Assembly: GCF_028877475.1 (NCBI RefSeq)
Contig: NZ_CP113527.1
Span: 3,837,501-3,901,500, forward strand
Origin: Lysinibacillus irui
Lineage (GTDB): Bacteria; Bacillota; Bacilli; Bacillales_A; Planococcaceae
DNA: 64,000 nt
Direction of reading: 5' to 3'
Shown here in pieces: positions 20,263 through 29,662 of the stretch. Each line of letters opens with the position of its first letter. The first letter of the stretch is position 1. The notes beneath the pieces were generated by a model. It did no database searches and was not told the DNA's origin. It saw nothing but the letters and a program-made list of their open reading frames with translations. The translations under genes were made by a program, and so were the position numbers.

Positions 20263-20952
20263 TTATAACGTATTTTTCACAGCCTTAACAGTCGAAAGTG
20301 CAGCTTTTATATCTTCATAAATAATATTTCCAACTACTACTGTATCTGCAAACTGTGCCATTTCCTCTGCCTGCTTTGCAGATGTAATTCCTCCACCATA
20401 AAAGAGCTTCGTATGCTTTAGCTCATTTTTTACTGTGCTAACTACTTCTAGATTCCCATAAACTCCACTGTATTCTAAATAAAACACTGGAAGCTTAAAG
20501 AAATTTTCTGCCATCCGTGCATAAGCTACGACATCATCAATGGTTAAATCAGTTTTTGCGCCTGTTACTTCTGCTACTTTACAATCTGGATTTAAAATGC
20601 AATATCCCTCGGCAACTAATTCATCCCACACCATAATATCTCCGTATTCTCTAATGGCTTCATGATGTAAATTTTTAATCCATTTTGGGTCATCACTATT
20701 TAATACAGTTGGGATAAAATAATAGTCATAGCCTGGTGTAACGGCATCAATGGTAGAAATCTCAAGAGCTATAGGGACTTCAAAGCGACGCACACGTACA
20801 AGTAAATCTAATACCCCATCTAATGTCACGTTGTCTGTTCCGCCAACCAAAATAACGTCTGTCCCAGATTCACAAATTTTTTCTAAGTCTTCATCTGAAA
20901 TGTCCTTTGCTGGATCAAGCTTGAACACATGTCTCCATTCTAAATAATCCAT
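20263..20952 (-). CDS. pcrB: Heptaprenylglyceryl phosphate synthase
   Basis: A 229-residue TIM-barrel prenyltransferase that joins heptaprenyl diphosphate to sn-glycerol-1-phosphate, giving an archaea-like ether lipid precursor in Bacillales. Diagnostic segments: W-R-H-V-F-K-L-D-P at the N-terminus, G-G-T-D-N-V-T (phosphate binding), Y-L-E-Y-S-G-V-Y-G, and F-Y-G-G-G-I near the C-terminus, with the last V-V-V-G-N-I phosphate loop. ATG after AGGTGG. It lies about 33 bp upstream of pcrA. Confidence 0.95.
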   Translation of the reverse strand: MDYLEWRHVFKLDPAKDISDEDLEKICESGTDVILVGGTDNVTLDGVLDLLVRVRRFEVPIALEISTIDAVTPGYDYYFIPTVLNSDDPKWIKNLHHEAIREYGDIMVWDELVAEGYCILNPDCKVAEVTGAKTDLTIDDVVAYARMAENFFKLPVFYLEYSGVYGNLEVVSTVKNELKHTKLFYGGGITSAKQAEEMAQFADTVVVGNIIYEDIKAALSTVKAVKNTL

Positions 20953-21021
20953 TTATTTTACCACCTATCATTTTCTATCTATTCGTTTACAAGTATAGCT
21001 TATGATGAACGACAAAAAAAT

Positions 21022-21060
21022 GAAAAAGACTGAGTAGAACTTCTACCCAGTCTCTTTTTC
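21022..21060 (-). terminator. Intrinsic terminator of yerC
   Basis: GAAAAAGACTGAGTAGAA/TTCTACCCAGTCTCTTTTTC forms a long stem with a minimal loop right after yerC, followed on the minus strand by a T-run. Confidence 0.8.
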
Positions 21061-21063
21061 CTA

Positions 21064-21384
21064 CTATTCTTTTGGTGCTTGGAATGGTTTTTCATCAGGA
21101 TACAAACGACCTAGCATTTCATCATATGTATCATTTCCATAATCGAAGCAACGACGCACACGTGAAATAGTAGCTGTACTTGCCCCAGTTTCCTTTTTAA
21201 TGGATTCGTAGGTTTTCTTTAAACGTAATAAATGTGCAACCTCAAAGCGTTGTGCCAACGATTGAATTTCACTAATCGTACATAAATCATCAAAAAACTT
21301 ATAGCATTCCTCGATGTCTTTCAGCTCTAACACTGCTTTAAATAATTGATCTGTTTGATGCCCCCGAATTTTTTCGATTTGCAT
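21064..21384 (-). CDS. yerC: YerC/YecD-type TrpR-related DNA-binding protein
   Basis: A 106-residue helical protein of the TrpR superfamily. The central helix-turn-helix is readable: A-Q-R-F-E-V-A-H-L-L-R-L-K-K-T-Y-E-S-I then T-G-A-S-T-A-T-I-S-R-V-R-R as the recognition helix. B. subtilis YerC lies in the same place. Its regulatory target is not something I can state. ATG after GGAGGAAAATTGC. Adjacent to yerB with a 15-bp gap, so probably co-transcribed. Confidence 0.9.
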   Translation of the reverse strand: MQIEKIRGHQTDQLFKAVLELKDIEECYKFFDDLCTISEIQSLAQRFEVAHLLRLKKTYESIKKETGASTATISRVRRCFDYGNDTYDEMLGRLYPDEKPFQAPKE

Positions 21385-21399
21385 GCAATTTTCCTCCCT

Positions 21400-22461
21400 T
21401 TAAGGCTGCGTTTTCACCATTGCTTGTAACCCTGGTGAAGATGGTACGAAGTGAACCCAAGACTTTCCTGGTACAAGCTTTACAGGTTCTCCTGATTGCT
21501 CTACAGCGGTCGGTATTCCATTCACATTAGACCATTCAACTTCCCTCAAATAGCCATTTTGAAATACGTACGCATTTCCACCAGACGTTAAATCAATTTC
21601 TTGGCGACCGATATCATCAATTATTTGGTGATCCATTTCAAAAAACAGGACATTTGCTAATGATATTGTTTCGCCCGTTAACATATCTTTTGTGTCCACG
21701 CCAGCCGATTGTCGTTCATAGTGATTACTTTGATGATCATACACATACGAGTTGTGGAAATCTTCATTATTTCCGTAGTAAATGTCAACTTGACTTGTTT
21801 CAATGCCTATTTTACCACGTTCATTGGGTTCATAAAAACCCTGAAGTACTTTTTCACTGTAATTCATTGAAGCGTCTACCATTTTAGCACCTTTTACAAT
21901 GTTTTCTGATGTAATATATGAATTGTGCGGAGCCACACGATCGCTAGAACGTTTAAAAAGTATGCCATCATAAGCCATCCCATTAATATTGTCTACTATA
22001 CGATTATCAAGCATGGTTTTCGCTTCAGGGCTATAGCCATGTGCTACGTAAAAGGCATCATATCCCTTTGCCATATCGATAAAATAGGAGCGCGCACTAC
22101 GCACAGGCCCAATATTTTCCGGTAGTTCACTTTGGTAGATTGCTAAAAAGCGTGTCACATTACCTTCCGCAAGCATTTCATAAATAATATCTGCAGCAGC
22201 TAAACCAGATTGTGGACGTGCTGCTGGATGATTATTGATTGTCACCATAATAGGCCGCTGTGTAATTTCCTTCTGCACAGCCTCCCCAGTAAGGGGTGCC
22301 ACGAATTCTGGTTGTTGTACAGTTTCTTCAACTACTGTTTCTTCCTCCACTACATTTTCATCATCTTCTTTAACCTTTGGCGCTTCCTTCGAACATCCCC
22401 CGATTACGAAGGCACTAAAAGCCATAGCAATCAATATTTTCTTCGATTTGAACACAAGCAT
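21400..22461 (-). CDS. yerB: DUF3048 lipoprotein YerB
   Basis: A 353-residue lipoprotein. The signal peptide ends in a lipobox V-I-G-G-C (Cys23), followed by a very acidic linker (about residues 30-47). The mature part is the DUF3048 fold, with the family pattern R-P-I-M-V-T-I-N-N-H-P-A-A-R-P-Q-S-G and the R-S-A-R-S-Y segment. Anchored on the outer face of the membrane; role unknown, though the family is often discussed with cell-envelope functions. First of a yerB-yerC pair with AAAGGAGAGGT before the ATG; a GTG two codons in has better spacing and cannot be excluded. Confidence 0.9.
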   Translation of the reverse strand: MLVFKSKKILIAMAFSAFVIGGCSKEAPKVKEDDENVVEEETVVEETVQQPEFVAPLTGEAVQKEITQRPIMVTINNHPAARPQSGLAAADIIYEMLAEGNVTRFLAIYQSELPENIGPVRSARSYFIDMAKGYDAFYVAHGYSPEAKTMLDNRIVDNINGMAYDGILFKRSSDRVAPHNSYITSENIVKGAKMVDASMNYSEKVLQGFYEPNERGKIGIETSQVDIYYGNNEDFHNSYVYDHQSNHYERQSAGVDTKDMLTGETISLANVLFFEMDHQIIDDIGRQEIDLTSGGNAYVFQNGYLREVEWSNVNGIPTAVEQSGEPVKLVPGKSWVHFVPSSPGLQAMVKTQP

Positions 22462-22517
22462 ACCTCTCCTTTAAACAATTACACATAACTGCAATTGTTT
22501 TAAAACACTTTCACCAA

Positions 22518-24239
22518 TTAGCGCATAACAGCAGGCAATAATAACTTATTCTTCATTACATCGAAAATTCCTTTTGGTGTGATGCGAATATATGGTAAAT
22601 GAGTAGATTGTAAAAATAATAGCGTGTAAATGGCATCCCCTAGTTGATAGCCTCGATCTGCTAAAGCTTGTTTTAAAGCCTTTTCTTTCTCCATTAGTGT
22701 TAGTACATCCCCATCATATAAAAGACCGCCTATTGTGAGTGGTATATCTGCTACGACTTCCCCTTTTTCGACCAGAACAATACCGCCATTCATTGCCTTC
22801 ATTTCTTCAAAGGCTTTGATCATATCGTCTTTATTTTTTCCGATTAATAAAATATCGCCTGTGTTTGAATAGGAGGATGCAAAGCCTTGGACATCGGTTG
22901 CGAACCCTTTAATCATTGTATTAACATGCCAGTTTCCTTCTCGATTTATTAGCATTAAATAGCATTCATCATGATTGGCAAGCTGACCTTCTCTTGTAAT
23001 CAATGAATTATAAGGTTTTGTAATGACATCATTAACAAGCGCAATTCCAAACGGCATAGAAAACTGGAAATCCTGTGAATCTAATGAAAAATCTAAATCA
23101 AATGCAGGAATAGCTGAATAATCTATTGTTGCAAGTTTATGCACACGTTCACCATCACGCTTTAGCCAAACACCTTTAGATAAGACACTTTCTGGAACAG
23201 GATGATTTTCATCTTGTAAAATATTTATAGAAGCAAAACGTCCTGTCGCGATAAAACCATGTAAATTAGACATATTATAATAGCGTGCCACATTATAAGA
23301 TGCCATTTGGTAGGCATCAATTGGAGATACCCCCGCATCTAAGGCAGCTTGTATGCATTTATCCATTACACCATCCTCATGGAATGAAGGTGGCGAGCCA
23401 TCCGTTGTCATCATTAAATGATCAAAAATAGGAAGTTCTTTTTCTACTATTCCTTTTAGCAGATCGGGTAAATCTGGACGAATTGAAGAATGGCGTAATG
23501 TTACGGCATAGCCTTGCATAATGCGTCGCTCAACCTCTTCCACTGTCATCGCCTCATGGTCACCATCAGCACCAAGTAATTTCATGCGTGCTAACGTTCT
23601 TTCTGAAGCACCAGGAAAATGTCCTTCAATCTTTTTACCTAGACCCTTTGCCATTTGCATACGATAAAGCATTTGATCATCGCCATGTAGTAGCTTTGGC
23701 CAGCCCGTCAATTCTCCACCAAGCAGGACATCACTTCGCTCTAACCACTCTAATATCGAGGTATTAGAGAAAACTTCTTCCTCTTGTTCAAGCTCTGTTT
23801 GTGAATCAAAGCGAGTCCACCAATAAAAAGAAAACGGTAGCTTTTTCAAATTATCTAAAATTAAAAACGCTTTCTTATTTTCTAAATTTAAAACAAAGCT
23901 TAAATTATCCGAAATAAATGTCGTTGTTCCAAGCTGACCACAAAAATCTGCAAATGACTGTGGATGGTAAAGCTGGAATGGATGAACATGAGGTTCAATA
24001 TAGCCAGGTACAATTGTTTTTCCTGTACAATCCACGACTTCTGTTCCTTCTAATAAAGGAGGCATTCTATCACCAGCATAGACAATGCGATCTCCTAAAA
24101 TCCAAATGTTTCCCACTGTAAATTGTTTCAACATACTATGCAAATAACGTGCATTTTTCAGCACGATATCAGGTGCCTTTTTCCCATCGATTACTGCTAA
24201 TTGCTGACGTAATGTTGTTATTTTCCATACTGGATCCAT
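22518..24239 (-). CDS. yerA: Adenine deaminase-like amidohydrolase YerA
   Basis: A 573-residue metal-dependent amidohydrolase. It has the metal-binding G-Y-I-E-P-H-V-H-P motif near residue 85, where adenine deaminase AdeC has a similar H-x-H, plus a C-terminal adenine-deaminase-type domain (from about residue 390, with G-F-A-T-D-V-Q-G-F-A-S-S-Y). Related to B. subtilis YerA, whose activity I am not certain is established; purine salvage fits the purine-rich neighbourhood but is inference. Monocistronic, with a strong AGGAAGGAGCGAATAGC ribosome binding site. Confidence 0.85.
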   Translation of the reverse strand: MDPVWKITTLRQQLAVIDGKKAPDIVLKNARYLHSMLKQFTVGNIWILGDRIVYAGDRMPPLLEGTEVVDCTGKTIVPGYIEPHVHPFQLYHPQSFADFCGQLGTTTFISDNLSFVLNLENKKAFLILDNLKKLPFSFYWWTRFDSQTELEQEEEVFSNTSILEWLERSDVLLGGELTGWPKLLHGDDQMLYRMQMAKGLGKKIEGHFPGASERTLARMKLLGADGDHEAMTVEEVERRIMQGYAVTLRHSSIRPDLPDLLKGIVEKELPIFDHLMMTTDGSPPSFHEDGVMDKCIQAALDAGVSPIDAYQMASYNVARYYNMSNLHGFIATGRFASINILQDENHPVPESVLSKGVWLKRDGERVHKLATIDYSAIPAFDLDFSLDSQDFQFSMPFGIALVNDVITKPYNSLITREGQLANHDECYLMLINREGNWHVNTMIKGFATDVQGFASSYSNTGDILLIGKNKDDMIKAFEEMKAMNGGIVLVEKGEVVADIPLTIGGLLYDGDVLTLMEKEKALKQALADRGYQLGDAIYTLLFLQSTHLPYIRITPKGIFDVMKNKLLLPAVMR

Positions 24240-24373
24240 GCTATTCGCTCCTTCCTAAATTACGTAATTTTTCATTGTGTAAATCCAACTTGAAATCACA
24301 TACTACTACTGCATAATCGCATATTTTCTTAAAAATTATGCTTTATGCAATCATCTTGTTTCAATCGTAACAC

Positions 24374-24395
24374 AGCACTTTCATAAAGCAAAGTG
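24374..24395. repeat. Small inverted repeat in the yerA/plus-strand gene divergent region
   Basis: GCACTTT (24374-24380) and AAAGTGC (24389-24395) around an 8-base loop, about 45 bp before the plus-strand gene. It could be an operator; it has no clear T-run for a terminator. Confidence 0.3.
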
Positions 24396-24438
24396 CACCT
24401 CGCTAATTTTTTCCACAATGACTAAAGGAGGAAGTTTG

Positions 24439-24852
24439 ATGATGCAGCAAGCAAATTTAAGCGAAAAAAATGCATTTTGTCGTTTTGCCATGGGTACAGG
24501 TTTGACAGCATTTGGTATCGCGAAAGTTTCAAGAAATCCTAATTGTACAAAAGGTCGATTGATGATTGCATTAGGTGCCATGAAAATGGCAGAGGGATTG
24601 TTTAAATATTGTCCAACAAAGTCAATCTTAAACTCCAATATGCAAAATGCCATGAACACCTCTATGCAAAGTATGTTCAGCGGGCAAAATTCTATGTCTT
24701 CTGAACAAATCGATAAGCTCATGAAGGATTTTTCTTCTGCTATTTCTGGTAATTCTTCAGGTTCTCAAGCTACTACTTCAAAGCAATCTGATACCAGCAC
24801 TTCAACTCAAAATTCCTCAACAAGTAGTAATAACGCTCAAAATCCTTCTTAG
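24439..24852 (+). CDS. DUF2892/YgaP-TM-like small membrane protein with a Ser/Thr-rich tail
   Basis: A 137-residue protein. The N-terminal 60 residues resemble the YgaP-like transmembrane (DUF2892) fold: a C-R-F-A-M-G-T-G-L-T-A-F-G-I-A-K-V start of a first helix and R-L-M-I-A-L-G-A-M-K-M-A-E-G-L as a second. Then comes a Met/Asn/Gln-rich stretch and a low-complexity tail of Ser, Thr, Gln and Asn (from about residue 105). AAAGGAGGAAG precedes two consecutive ATG codons at 24439 and 24442. It is the only plus-strand gene between 0.3 and 56.9 kb. Function unknown to me. Confidence 0.75.
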   Translation: MMQQANLSEKNAFCRFAMGTGLTAFGIAKVSRNPNCTKGRLMIALGAMKMAEGLFKYCPTKSILNSNMQNAMNTSMQSMFSGQNSMSSEQIDKLMKDFSSAISGNSSGSQATTSKQSDTSTSTQNSSTSSNNAQNPS

Positions 24853-24858
24853 TCAAAG

Positions 24859-24889
24859 GAGCCGTCCCAATCTATTATTGAGACGGCTC
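24859..24889. terminator. Bidirectional intrinsic terminator
   Basis: Stem GAGCCGTCCCAAT/ATTGAGACGGCTC (with one mismatch) between the plus-strand small gene and the end of the purine operon; it can serve both. Confidence 0.75.
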
Positions 24890-24966
24890 TTACCTCTTAC
24901 GTTTTGAATCAACAAGAGGTTTCAAAAGTTGATTAAAAATTACTTTAAATTTTAGTAAAAATACGT

Positions 24967-26223
24967 TTACTTAAATGTACGCCAGCCAATATCTTTACGG
25001 TAGAAAAAGTGATCCCACTTTTCTGTGGCTATGCCTGCATATACTTTTTCCTGTGCTTCCTGTAATGTAGACGCTTTTGCACCGATAAGTAATACACGTC
25101 CACCAATACCAACAAATCGGCCGTCCACTAGTTTTGTACCAGCATGGTATACTGCATGTGTTGTAGAAAGTGCCTCTAAATTTGGTAACGCTTTACCTTT
25201 TTCAACATCACCAGGGTATCCTTCTGCCGCAATGACAACACCTAACATTGCTTCTTCAGACCATTGCAGATCAAATGGCTGTTCATCCATTAATGCCATC
25301 ATAAATGCCCCAAAATCTGAAACCATGCGCGGTAAGACTACTTGTGTTTCTGGATCACCGAAACGTGCATTAAATTCTATTACCTGAGGGCCATTTTTCG
25401 TTAAAATCAACCCTGCATATAAGATACCTGTAAAGGAAGCGCCATCAGCCTCCATTCCTTTAACAGTAGGCTCTACAATCGTTTGAAATGCAATATCAAC
25501 TACCTCTTGTGAAATTTGTGGTACTGGTGAATAAGCACCCATTCCTCCAGTGTTTGGTCCTTTATCCCCGTCATAAGCACGTTTATGATCCTGTGCAATA
25601 ACCATTGGATAAATCTGTCCTTTATGCACAAAGGACATAAAGGAGAATTCTTCCCCATCTAAAAACTCTTCAATGACAACACGTGAAGAAGATTCACCGA
25701 ATCGTTGGTTCCCAATCATATCCTGCACGGCAGCAATAGCTTCTTTCTCTGTCATCGCTACAACAACGCCCTTACCAGCAGCTAAACCATCTGCTTTTAT
25801 TACGATAGGCGCTCCTTGTTCTTTAATATAAGCTATTGCCTTTTCTGCTTCAGTAAACGTTTCATAGGCTGCAGTAGGGATGTTGTATTTGTTCATAATT
25901 TCTTTCGCATAGGATTTACTACTTTCTATTTGAGCCGCAACTTTTGTAGGGCCAAAAATACGTAAGTCACGAGCTGTAAAGAAATCAACAATCCCCTCAG
26001 CAAGCGGCTGTTCAGGACCAACAAATGTTAAAGCAATATCATTTTCCTTAGCAAATTGAGCGAGACCTGCAAAGTCCATTGAATCAATAGACACCACTTC
26101 TACCTCGCCTCGCATGCCATCATTGCCTGGCGCGACAAATACTTTGTTAACGGATGGAGATATACTAAATTGCTTAGCGATTGCATGCTCACGACCGCCA
26201 CTTCCTATTACTAATACATTCAT
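24967..26223 (-). CDS. purD: Phosphoribosylamine-glycine ligase
   Basis: A 418-residue ATP-grasp ligase for step 2 of IMP synthesis (PRA + glycine + ATP to GAR). It starts M-N-V-L-V-I-G-S-G-G-R-E-H-A-I-A, the family N-terminus, with ATP-grasp segments V-I-K-A-D-G-L-A-A-G-K-G-V-V-V and E-F-N-A-R-F-G-D-P-E-T-Q. The ATG at 26223 follows GAGGAGGATTCTC; an upstream 27-codon frame lacks support. Last gene of the pur operon, separated from purH by a hairpin spacer. Confidence 0.97.
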   Translation of the reverse strand: MNVLVIGSGGREHAIAKQFSISPSVNKVFVAPGNDGMRGEVEVVSIDSMDFAGLAQFAKENDIALTFVGPEQPLAEGIVDFFTARDLRIFGPTKVAAQIESSKSYAKEIMNKYNIPTAAYETFTEAEKAIAYIKEQGAPIVIKADGLAAGKGVVVAMTEKEAIAAVQDMIGNQRFGESSSRVVIEEFLDGEEFSFMSFVHKGQIYPMVIAQDHKRAYDGDKGPNTGGMGAYSPVPQISQEVVDIAFQTIVEPTVKGMEADGASFTGILYAGLILTKNGPQVIEFNARFGDPETQVVLPRMVSDFGAFMMALMDEQPFDLQWSEEAMLGVVIAAEGYPGDVEKGKALPNLEALSTTHAVYHAGTKLVDGRFVGIGGRVLLIGAKASTLQEAQEKVYAGIATEKWDHFFYRKDIGWRTFK

Positions 26224-26250
26224 TTTAGAGAATCCTCCTCTTTGTGAGTA

Positions 26251-26278
26251 AGACCGAGATGAACCAACATCTCGGTCT
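26251..26278. other. Intercistronic hairpin purH-purD
   Basis: Perfect 11-bp stem AGACCGAGATG/CATCTCGGTCT with a 6-base loop in the 80-bp gap between purH and purD. On the minus strand no T-run follows, so it is more likely an mRNA processing or stability element than a terminator. Confidence 0.6.
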
Positions 26279-26304
26279 GTTTTGCTTTCTATATGTTTAG
26301 TCAA

Positions 26305-27831
26305 TTAGTGTTTAAAATGGCGTACACCTGTAAATACCATTGCAATACCATATTCATTTGCTTTATCAATAGAATCTTGATCCTTGATTGAGCCACCTGG
26401 TTGAATAATCGCTGTAATTCCAGCAGCAGCCGCAGCTTCAACAGTATCACTCATTGGGAAAAATGCATCTGATGCTAGTGCTGCACCTTTTGCTTTTTCT
26501 CCTGCTTGCTCAAATGCAATTTTAGCTGCCCCAACGCGGTTCATTTGGCCTGCACCTACACCAAGTGTCATATGAGAATCTGTGACAACAATCGCATTTG
26601 ATTTAACATGCTTTACAACCGACCAACCAAGTTGTAGTGCATCCCATTCTTGTTCTGTTGGCTCACGATCTGTCACTACCTTAATATCTGCATTGCCAAA
26701 GCCATAGCGATCTGGCTCTTGTACAAGCAGGCCGCCTTCAACTGATACTACATTGAATTGATCTTGTTTTGCTTGTTCGAAAGGAATAGTTAATAAGCGA
26801 ATATTTTTCTTTTTGGTTAAAATGTCTAATGCTTCTTGTGAGAAAGCTGGTGCGATAATAATTTCAAGGAAAATATGACTTAGTTTCTCAGCCGTTGCTG
26901 CATCCACTTCCATATTTAATGCGATAATACCACCAAAAATAGATGTTGGATCTGCTTCATAAGCTTTATCAAATGCTGCCTCTAATGTGTTACCTGTTCC
27001 AACACCACATGGATTCATATGCTTCACTGCTACTGCAGCTGGCTTTTCAAATTCTTTTACAATTTGTAATGCTGCATTTCCATCTTGAATGTTGTTGTAG
27101 GATAGCTCTTTACCATGTAATTGTGTTGCATAGGCTAATGAGAAATCAGAGCCAAGGCGTTTTTGGTAGAATGCCGCTTTTTGGTGCGGGTTTTCACCAT
27201 AGCGTAAGTTTTGCTTCAATTCATATGTCATCGTTAAGCTCTCTGGGAACTCTTCCTCTGTCAGGTAGTTTGAGATATAAGAATCATAAGCGGCTGTGTG
27301 ACGGAAAACTTTTGCAGCTAGTTTTCGACGTGTTTCAATTGTCGTTGCACCATTAGCTTTTAGTTCTTCTAATACTGTTGCATAGTCATTGCTGTCCACG
27401 ATTACTGTTACATATTGATGGTTTTTTGCAGCAGAACGTAACATTGTTGGACCACCGATATCAATGTTTTCAATTGCATCATCCCATGTTACATTAGGCT
27501 TTGAAATTGTTTCAACAAATGGATATAGATTAACACATACAATCTCAATTGGCTCAATTCCATGCTCATTCATTTGTGCTTGATGAGATGCATCGTCAAA
27601 CTTCCCTAATAGACCACCATGAATCATTGGATTTAATGTTTTAACACGGCCATCTAAAATTTCTGGGAATTTCGTTACTTCATCTACTGCTGTTACAGCT
27701 ACTGCATTGTCCTGTAGCATTTTTTTTGTACCGCCAGTTGATAAAATTTCATAACCTAATGCTACTAATTCCTTTGCAAATTCTAAAATACCATCCTTAT
27801 TGGAAACACTGATTAATGCACGTTTTGTCAC
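26305..27831 (-). CDS. purH: Bifunctional AICAR transformylase/IMP cyclohydrolase
   Basis: A 508-residue enzyme for the last two steps of IMP synthesis. The N-terminal MGS-like cyclohydrolase domain (about 1-190) opens [11 protein letters not shown] and includes L-S-T-G-G-T; the C-terminal transformylase domain has the K-H-M-N-P-C-G-V-G folate-site motif and a late [10 protein letters not shown] segment. ATG after GGAGGATATTGTTG. The penultimate gene of the operon. Confidence 0.97.
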   Translation of the reverse strand: MTKRALISVSNKDGILEFAKELVALGYEILSTGGTKKMLQDNAVAVTAVDEVTKFPEILDGRVKTLNPMIHGGLLGKFDDASHQAQMNEHGIEPIEIVCVNLYPFVETISKPNVTWDDAIENIDIGGPTMLRSAAKNHQYVTVIVDSNDYATVLEELKANGATTIETRRKLAAKVFRHTAAYDSYISNYLTEEEFPESLTMTYELKQNLRYGENPHQKAAFYQKRLGSDFSLAYATQLHGKELSYNNIQDGNAALQIVKEFEKPAAVAVKHMNPCGVGTGNTLEAAFDKAYEADPTSIFGGIIALNMEVDAATAEKLSHIFLEIIIAPAFSQEALDILTKKKNIRLLTIPFEQAKQDQFNVVSVEGGLLVQEPDRYGFGNADIKVVTDREPTEQEWDALQLGWSVVKHVKSNAIVVTDSHMTLGVGAGQMNRVGAAKIAFEQAGEKAKGAALASDAFFPMSDTVEAAAAAGITAIIQPGGSIKDQDSIDKANEYGIAMVFTGVRHFKH

Positions 27832-27853
27832 AACAATATCCTCCTAATTTTTA

Positions 27854-27935
27854 TCGCGCTTTTGCGCGAATAGACTTGCTTAATAGATTAATAGAGTTAG
27901 GTCTTATTTGCTGAGTAAGGCTCTCGACCTAACTC
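27854..27935. other. Two intercistronic hairpins purN-purH
   Basis: One short GC-rich hairpin, TCGCGC-TTTT-GCGCGA (27854-27869), and one 10-bp stem GAGTTAGGTC/GACCTAACTC (27894-27903 and 27926-27935), in the 112-bp purN-purH spacer. Neither has a T-run on the minus strand; an RNA processing role is possible. Confidence 0.55.
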
Positions 27936-27943
27936 CTCTTTAG

Positions 27944-28513
27944 TTACTGTAATAATTGCTTTAAAGCTTTTGTATATAATAGATGCTCTTGCTCGTGAAT
28001 GGCCGCTTCTGTTGCCTCCTGATTTCCTTCTATAACAGGTACTGCAGCCTGAGCGATAATCGGGCCAGTATCCATCCCTTCATCTACAAAATGGACCGTT
28101 ACACCTGTGATTTTCACACCATGATTCATTGCCTGTCCGATGGCGTCCTTTCCAGGGAATGCTGGCAATAAAGAAGGATGAATATTAACTATTCGTTGTG
28201 GAAATGCGGCTAATAATACGTCACTAATTAAACGCATATATCCTGCAAGTACAATCCATTTAACATCGCATTTTTGTAAAGCATCAATAATAGCATTCTC
28301 GTAAGCAGCCTTCGATGAAAATTCCTTTGGGTTTAAAGCTAACACGGGAATCCCAAAGTTTTCAGCACGTGTCACTACAAAAGCACCGGGCTTATCTGTC
28401 ACCACAAGTTCAACCTTTGCATGCAGTTCCCCACGATCAATAGCTTCTTGAATAGCTTGAAAATTACTACCGCTGCCTGAAGCAAACACGGCTATTTTTG
28501 TTGGTGCAGTCAT
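27944..28513 (-). CDS. purN: Phosphoribosylglycinamide formyltransferase
   Basis: The 189-residue folate-dependent enzyme for step 3 (GAR to FGAR). It has A-V-F-A-S-G-S-G-S-N-F-Q at the N-terminus (phosphate loop), N-I-H-P-S-L-L-P-A-F-P-G with the catalytic His, and the Asp in V-D-E-G-M-D-T-G-P-I-I. The start codon overlaps the purM stop by one base (TAATG), which couples translation. Confidence 0.97.
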   Translation of the reverse strand: MTAPTKIAVFASGSGSNFQAIQEAIDRGELHAKVELVVTDKPGAFVVTRAENFGIPVLALNPKEFSSKAAYENAIIDALQKCDVKWIVLAGYMRLISDVLLAAFPQRIVNIHPSLLPAFPGKDAIGQAMNHGVKITGVTVHFVDEGMDTGPIIAQAAVPVIEGNQEATEAAIHEQEHLLYTKALKQLLQ

Positions 28514-29568
28514 TACACTAGACTCCCATCATGTGAGCCATTAAATACTACGCCTTCACCTTTAATAACACGGCCGATTGTATATGCTTTTTCGCCATTT
28601 GCTTCTACTGCTGTGATGACTTTATCAGCTTCATCTGCTGGTACAGCTATTACAAAACCAATACCCATATTAAACACATTATATAAATCTTTATCTTCTA
28701 ACTGACCTTTATCTTTCAGGAATTCAAAGATACGTAATACAGGCCAAGAACCTAGGTCGATTTCAGTTGCTAATCCTTCAGGCATCATACGTGGTAGATT
28801 TTCATAGAATCCTCCACCCGTAACATGTGCACAGCCATGTACATCGGCTGCCTTTAAAGCAGCTAATACTGGCTTAGCGTATAGCTTTGTTGGTACGAGA
28901 AGTGCCTCACCAATTGGTCCTAAATCTTCATAGCCTTCTACAACAGCATCAACCTTGTATTGATGATCTGCAAAGACAATTTTACGCACTAAAGAATAAC
29001 CGTTTGAATGTACACCGCTTGATGCAATACCAATTAGGACATCACCTTCTACGATTTTTTCTCCTGTAATAATGTCAGATTTTTCGCATGCACCTACAGC
29101 AAAGCCAGCTAGATCATATTCATCCTCTTCATATAGACCAGGCATTTCAGCAGTTTCGCCACCTATTAATGCCGCACCAGATTGCACACAGCCATCTGCA
29201 ACACCTTTAACAATCTGTTCGATTTTTGCAGGCTCAGCTTTTCCAAGAGCTACGTAATCTAAAAAGTACAAGGGCTCTGCTCCCTGGGCAACTATATCAT
29301 TAACACACATGGCTACACAGTCAACGCCAATTGTATCGTGCTTATCTACCATAAATGCTAGCTTTAGCTTTGTTCCAACACCATCTGTCCCTGAAATAAG
29401 AACAGGTTCTTTAAGTTGAAGTTCTGACAAGTCAAACATGCCACCAAAGCCACCGAACGTTCCCATAACACCAAGACGGTTTGTACGTTCAACATGAGAC
29501 TTCATTCGTTTAACGGCTTCATAGCCCGCTTCTATATTTACACCTGCTTGTTCATATGCCTTTGACAC
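28513..29568 (-). CDS. purM: Phosphoribosylformylglycinamidine cyclo-ligase
   Basis: The 351-residue AIR synthetase (step 5). PurM-family features: an early G-G-F-G-G-M-F segment, [11 protein letters not shown] and [17 protein letters not shown], with [10 protein letters not shown] in the middle. The start is a GTG at 29568 behind GAGGAACTCTGC. It lies 95 bp downstream of purF and overlaps purN by one base. Confidence 0.96.
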   Translation of the reverse strand: MSKAYEQAGVNIEAGYEAVKRMKSHVERTNRLGVMGTFGGFGGMFDLSELQLKEPVLISGTDGVGTKLKLAFMVDKHDTIGVDCVAMCVNDIVAQGAEPLYFLDYVALGKAEPAKIEQIVKGVADGCVQSGAALIGGETAEMPGLYEEDEYDLAGFAVGACEKSDIITGEKIVEGDVLIGIASSGVHSNGYSLVRKIVFADHQYKVDAVVEGYEDLGPIGEALLVPTKLYAKPVLAALKAADVHGCAHVTGGGFYENLPRMMPEGLATEIDLGSWPVLRIFEFLKDKGQLEDKDLYNVFNMGIGFVIAVPADEADKVITAVEANGEKAYTIGRVIKGEGVVFNGSHDGSLV

Positions 29569-29662
29569 GCAGAGTTCCTCCTTATCATCCGAATCGCCTA
29601 ATTATTATTCTAGAATCACTGTACAACCTTCTAGAGGTCACTAATTCGTTGCGATATTTTTC

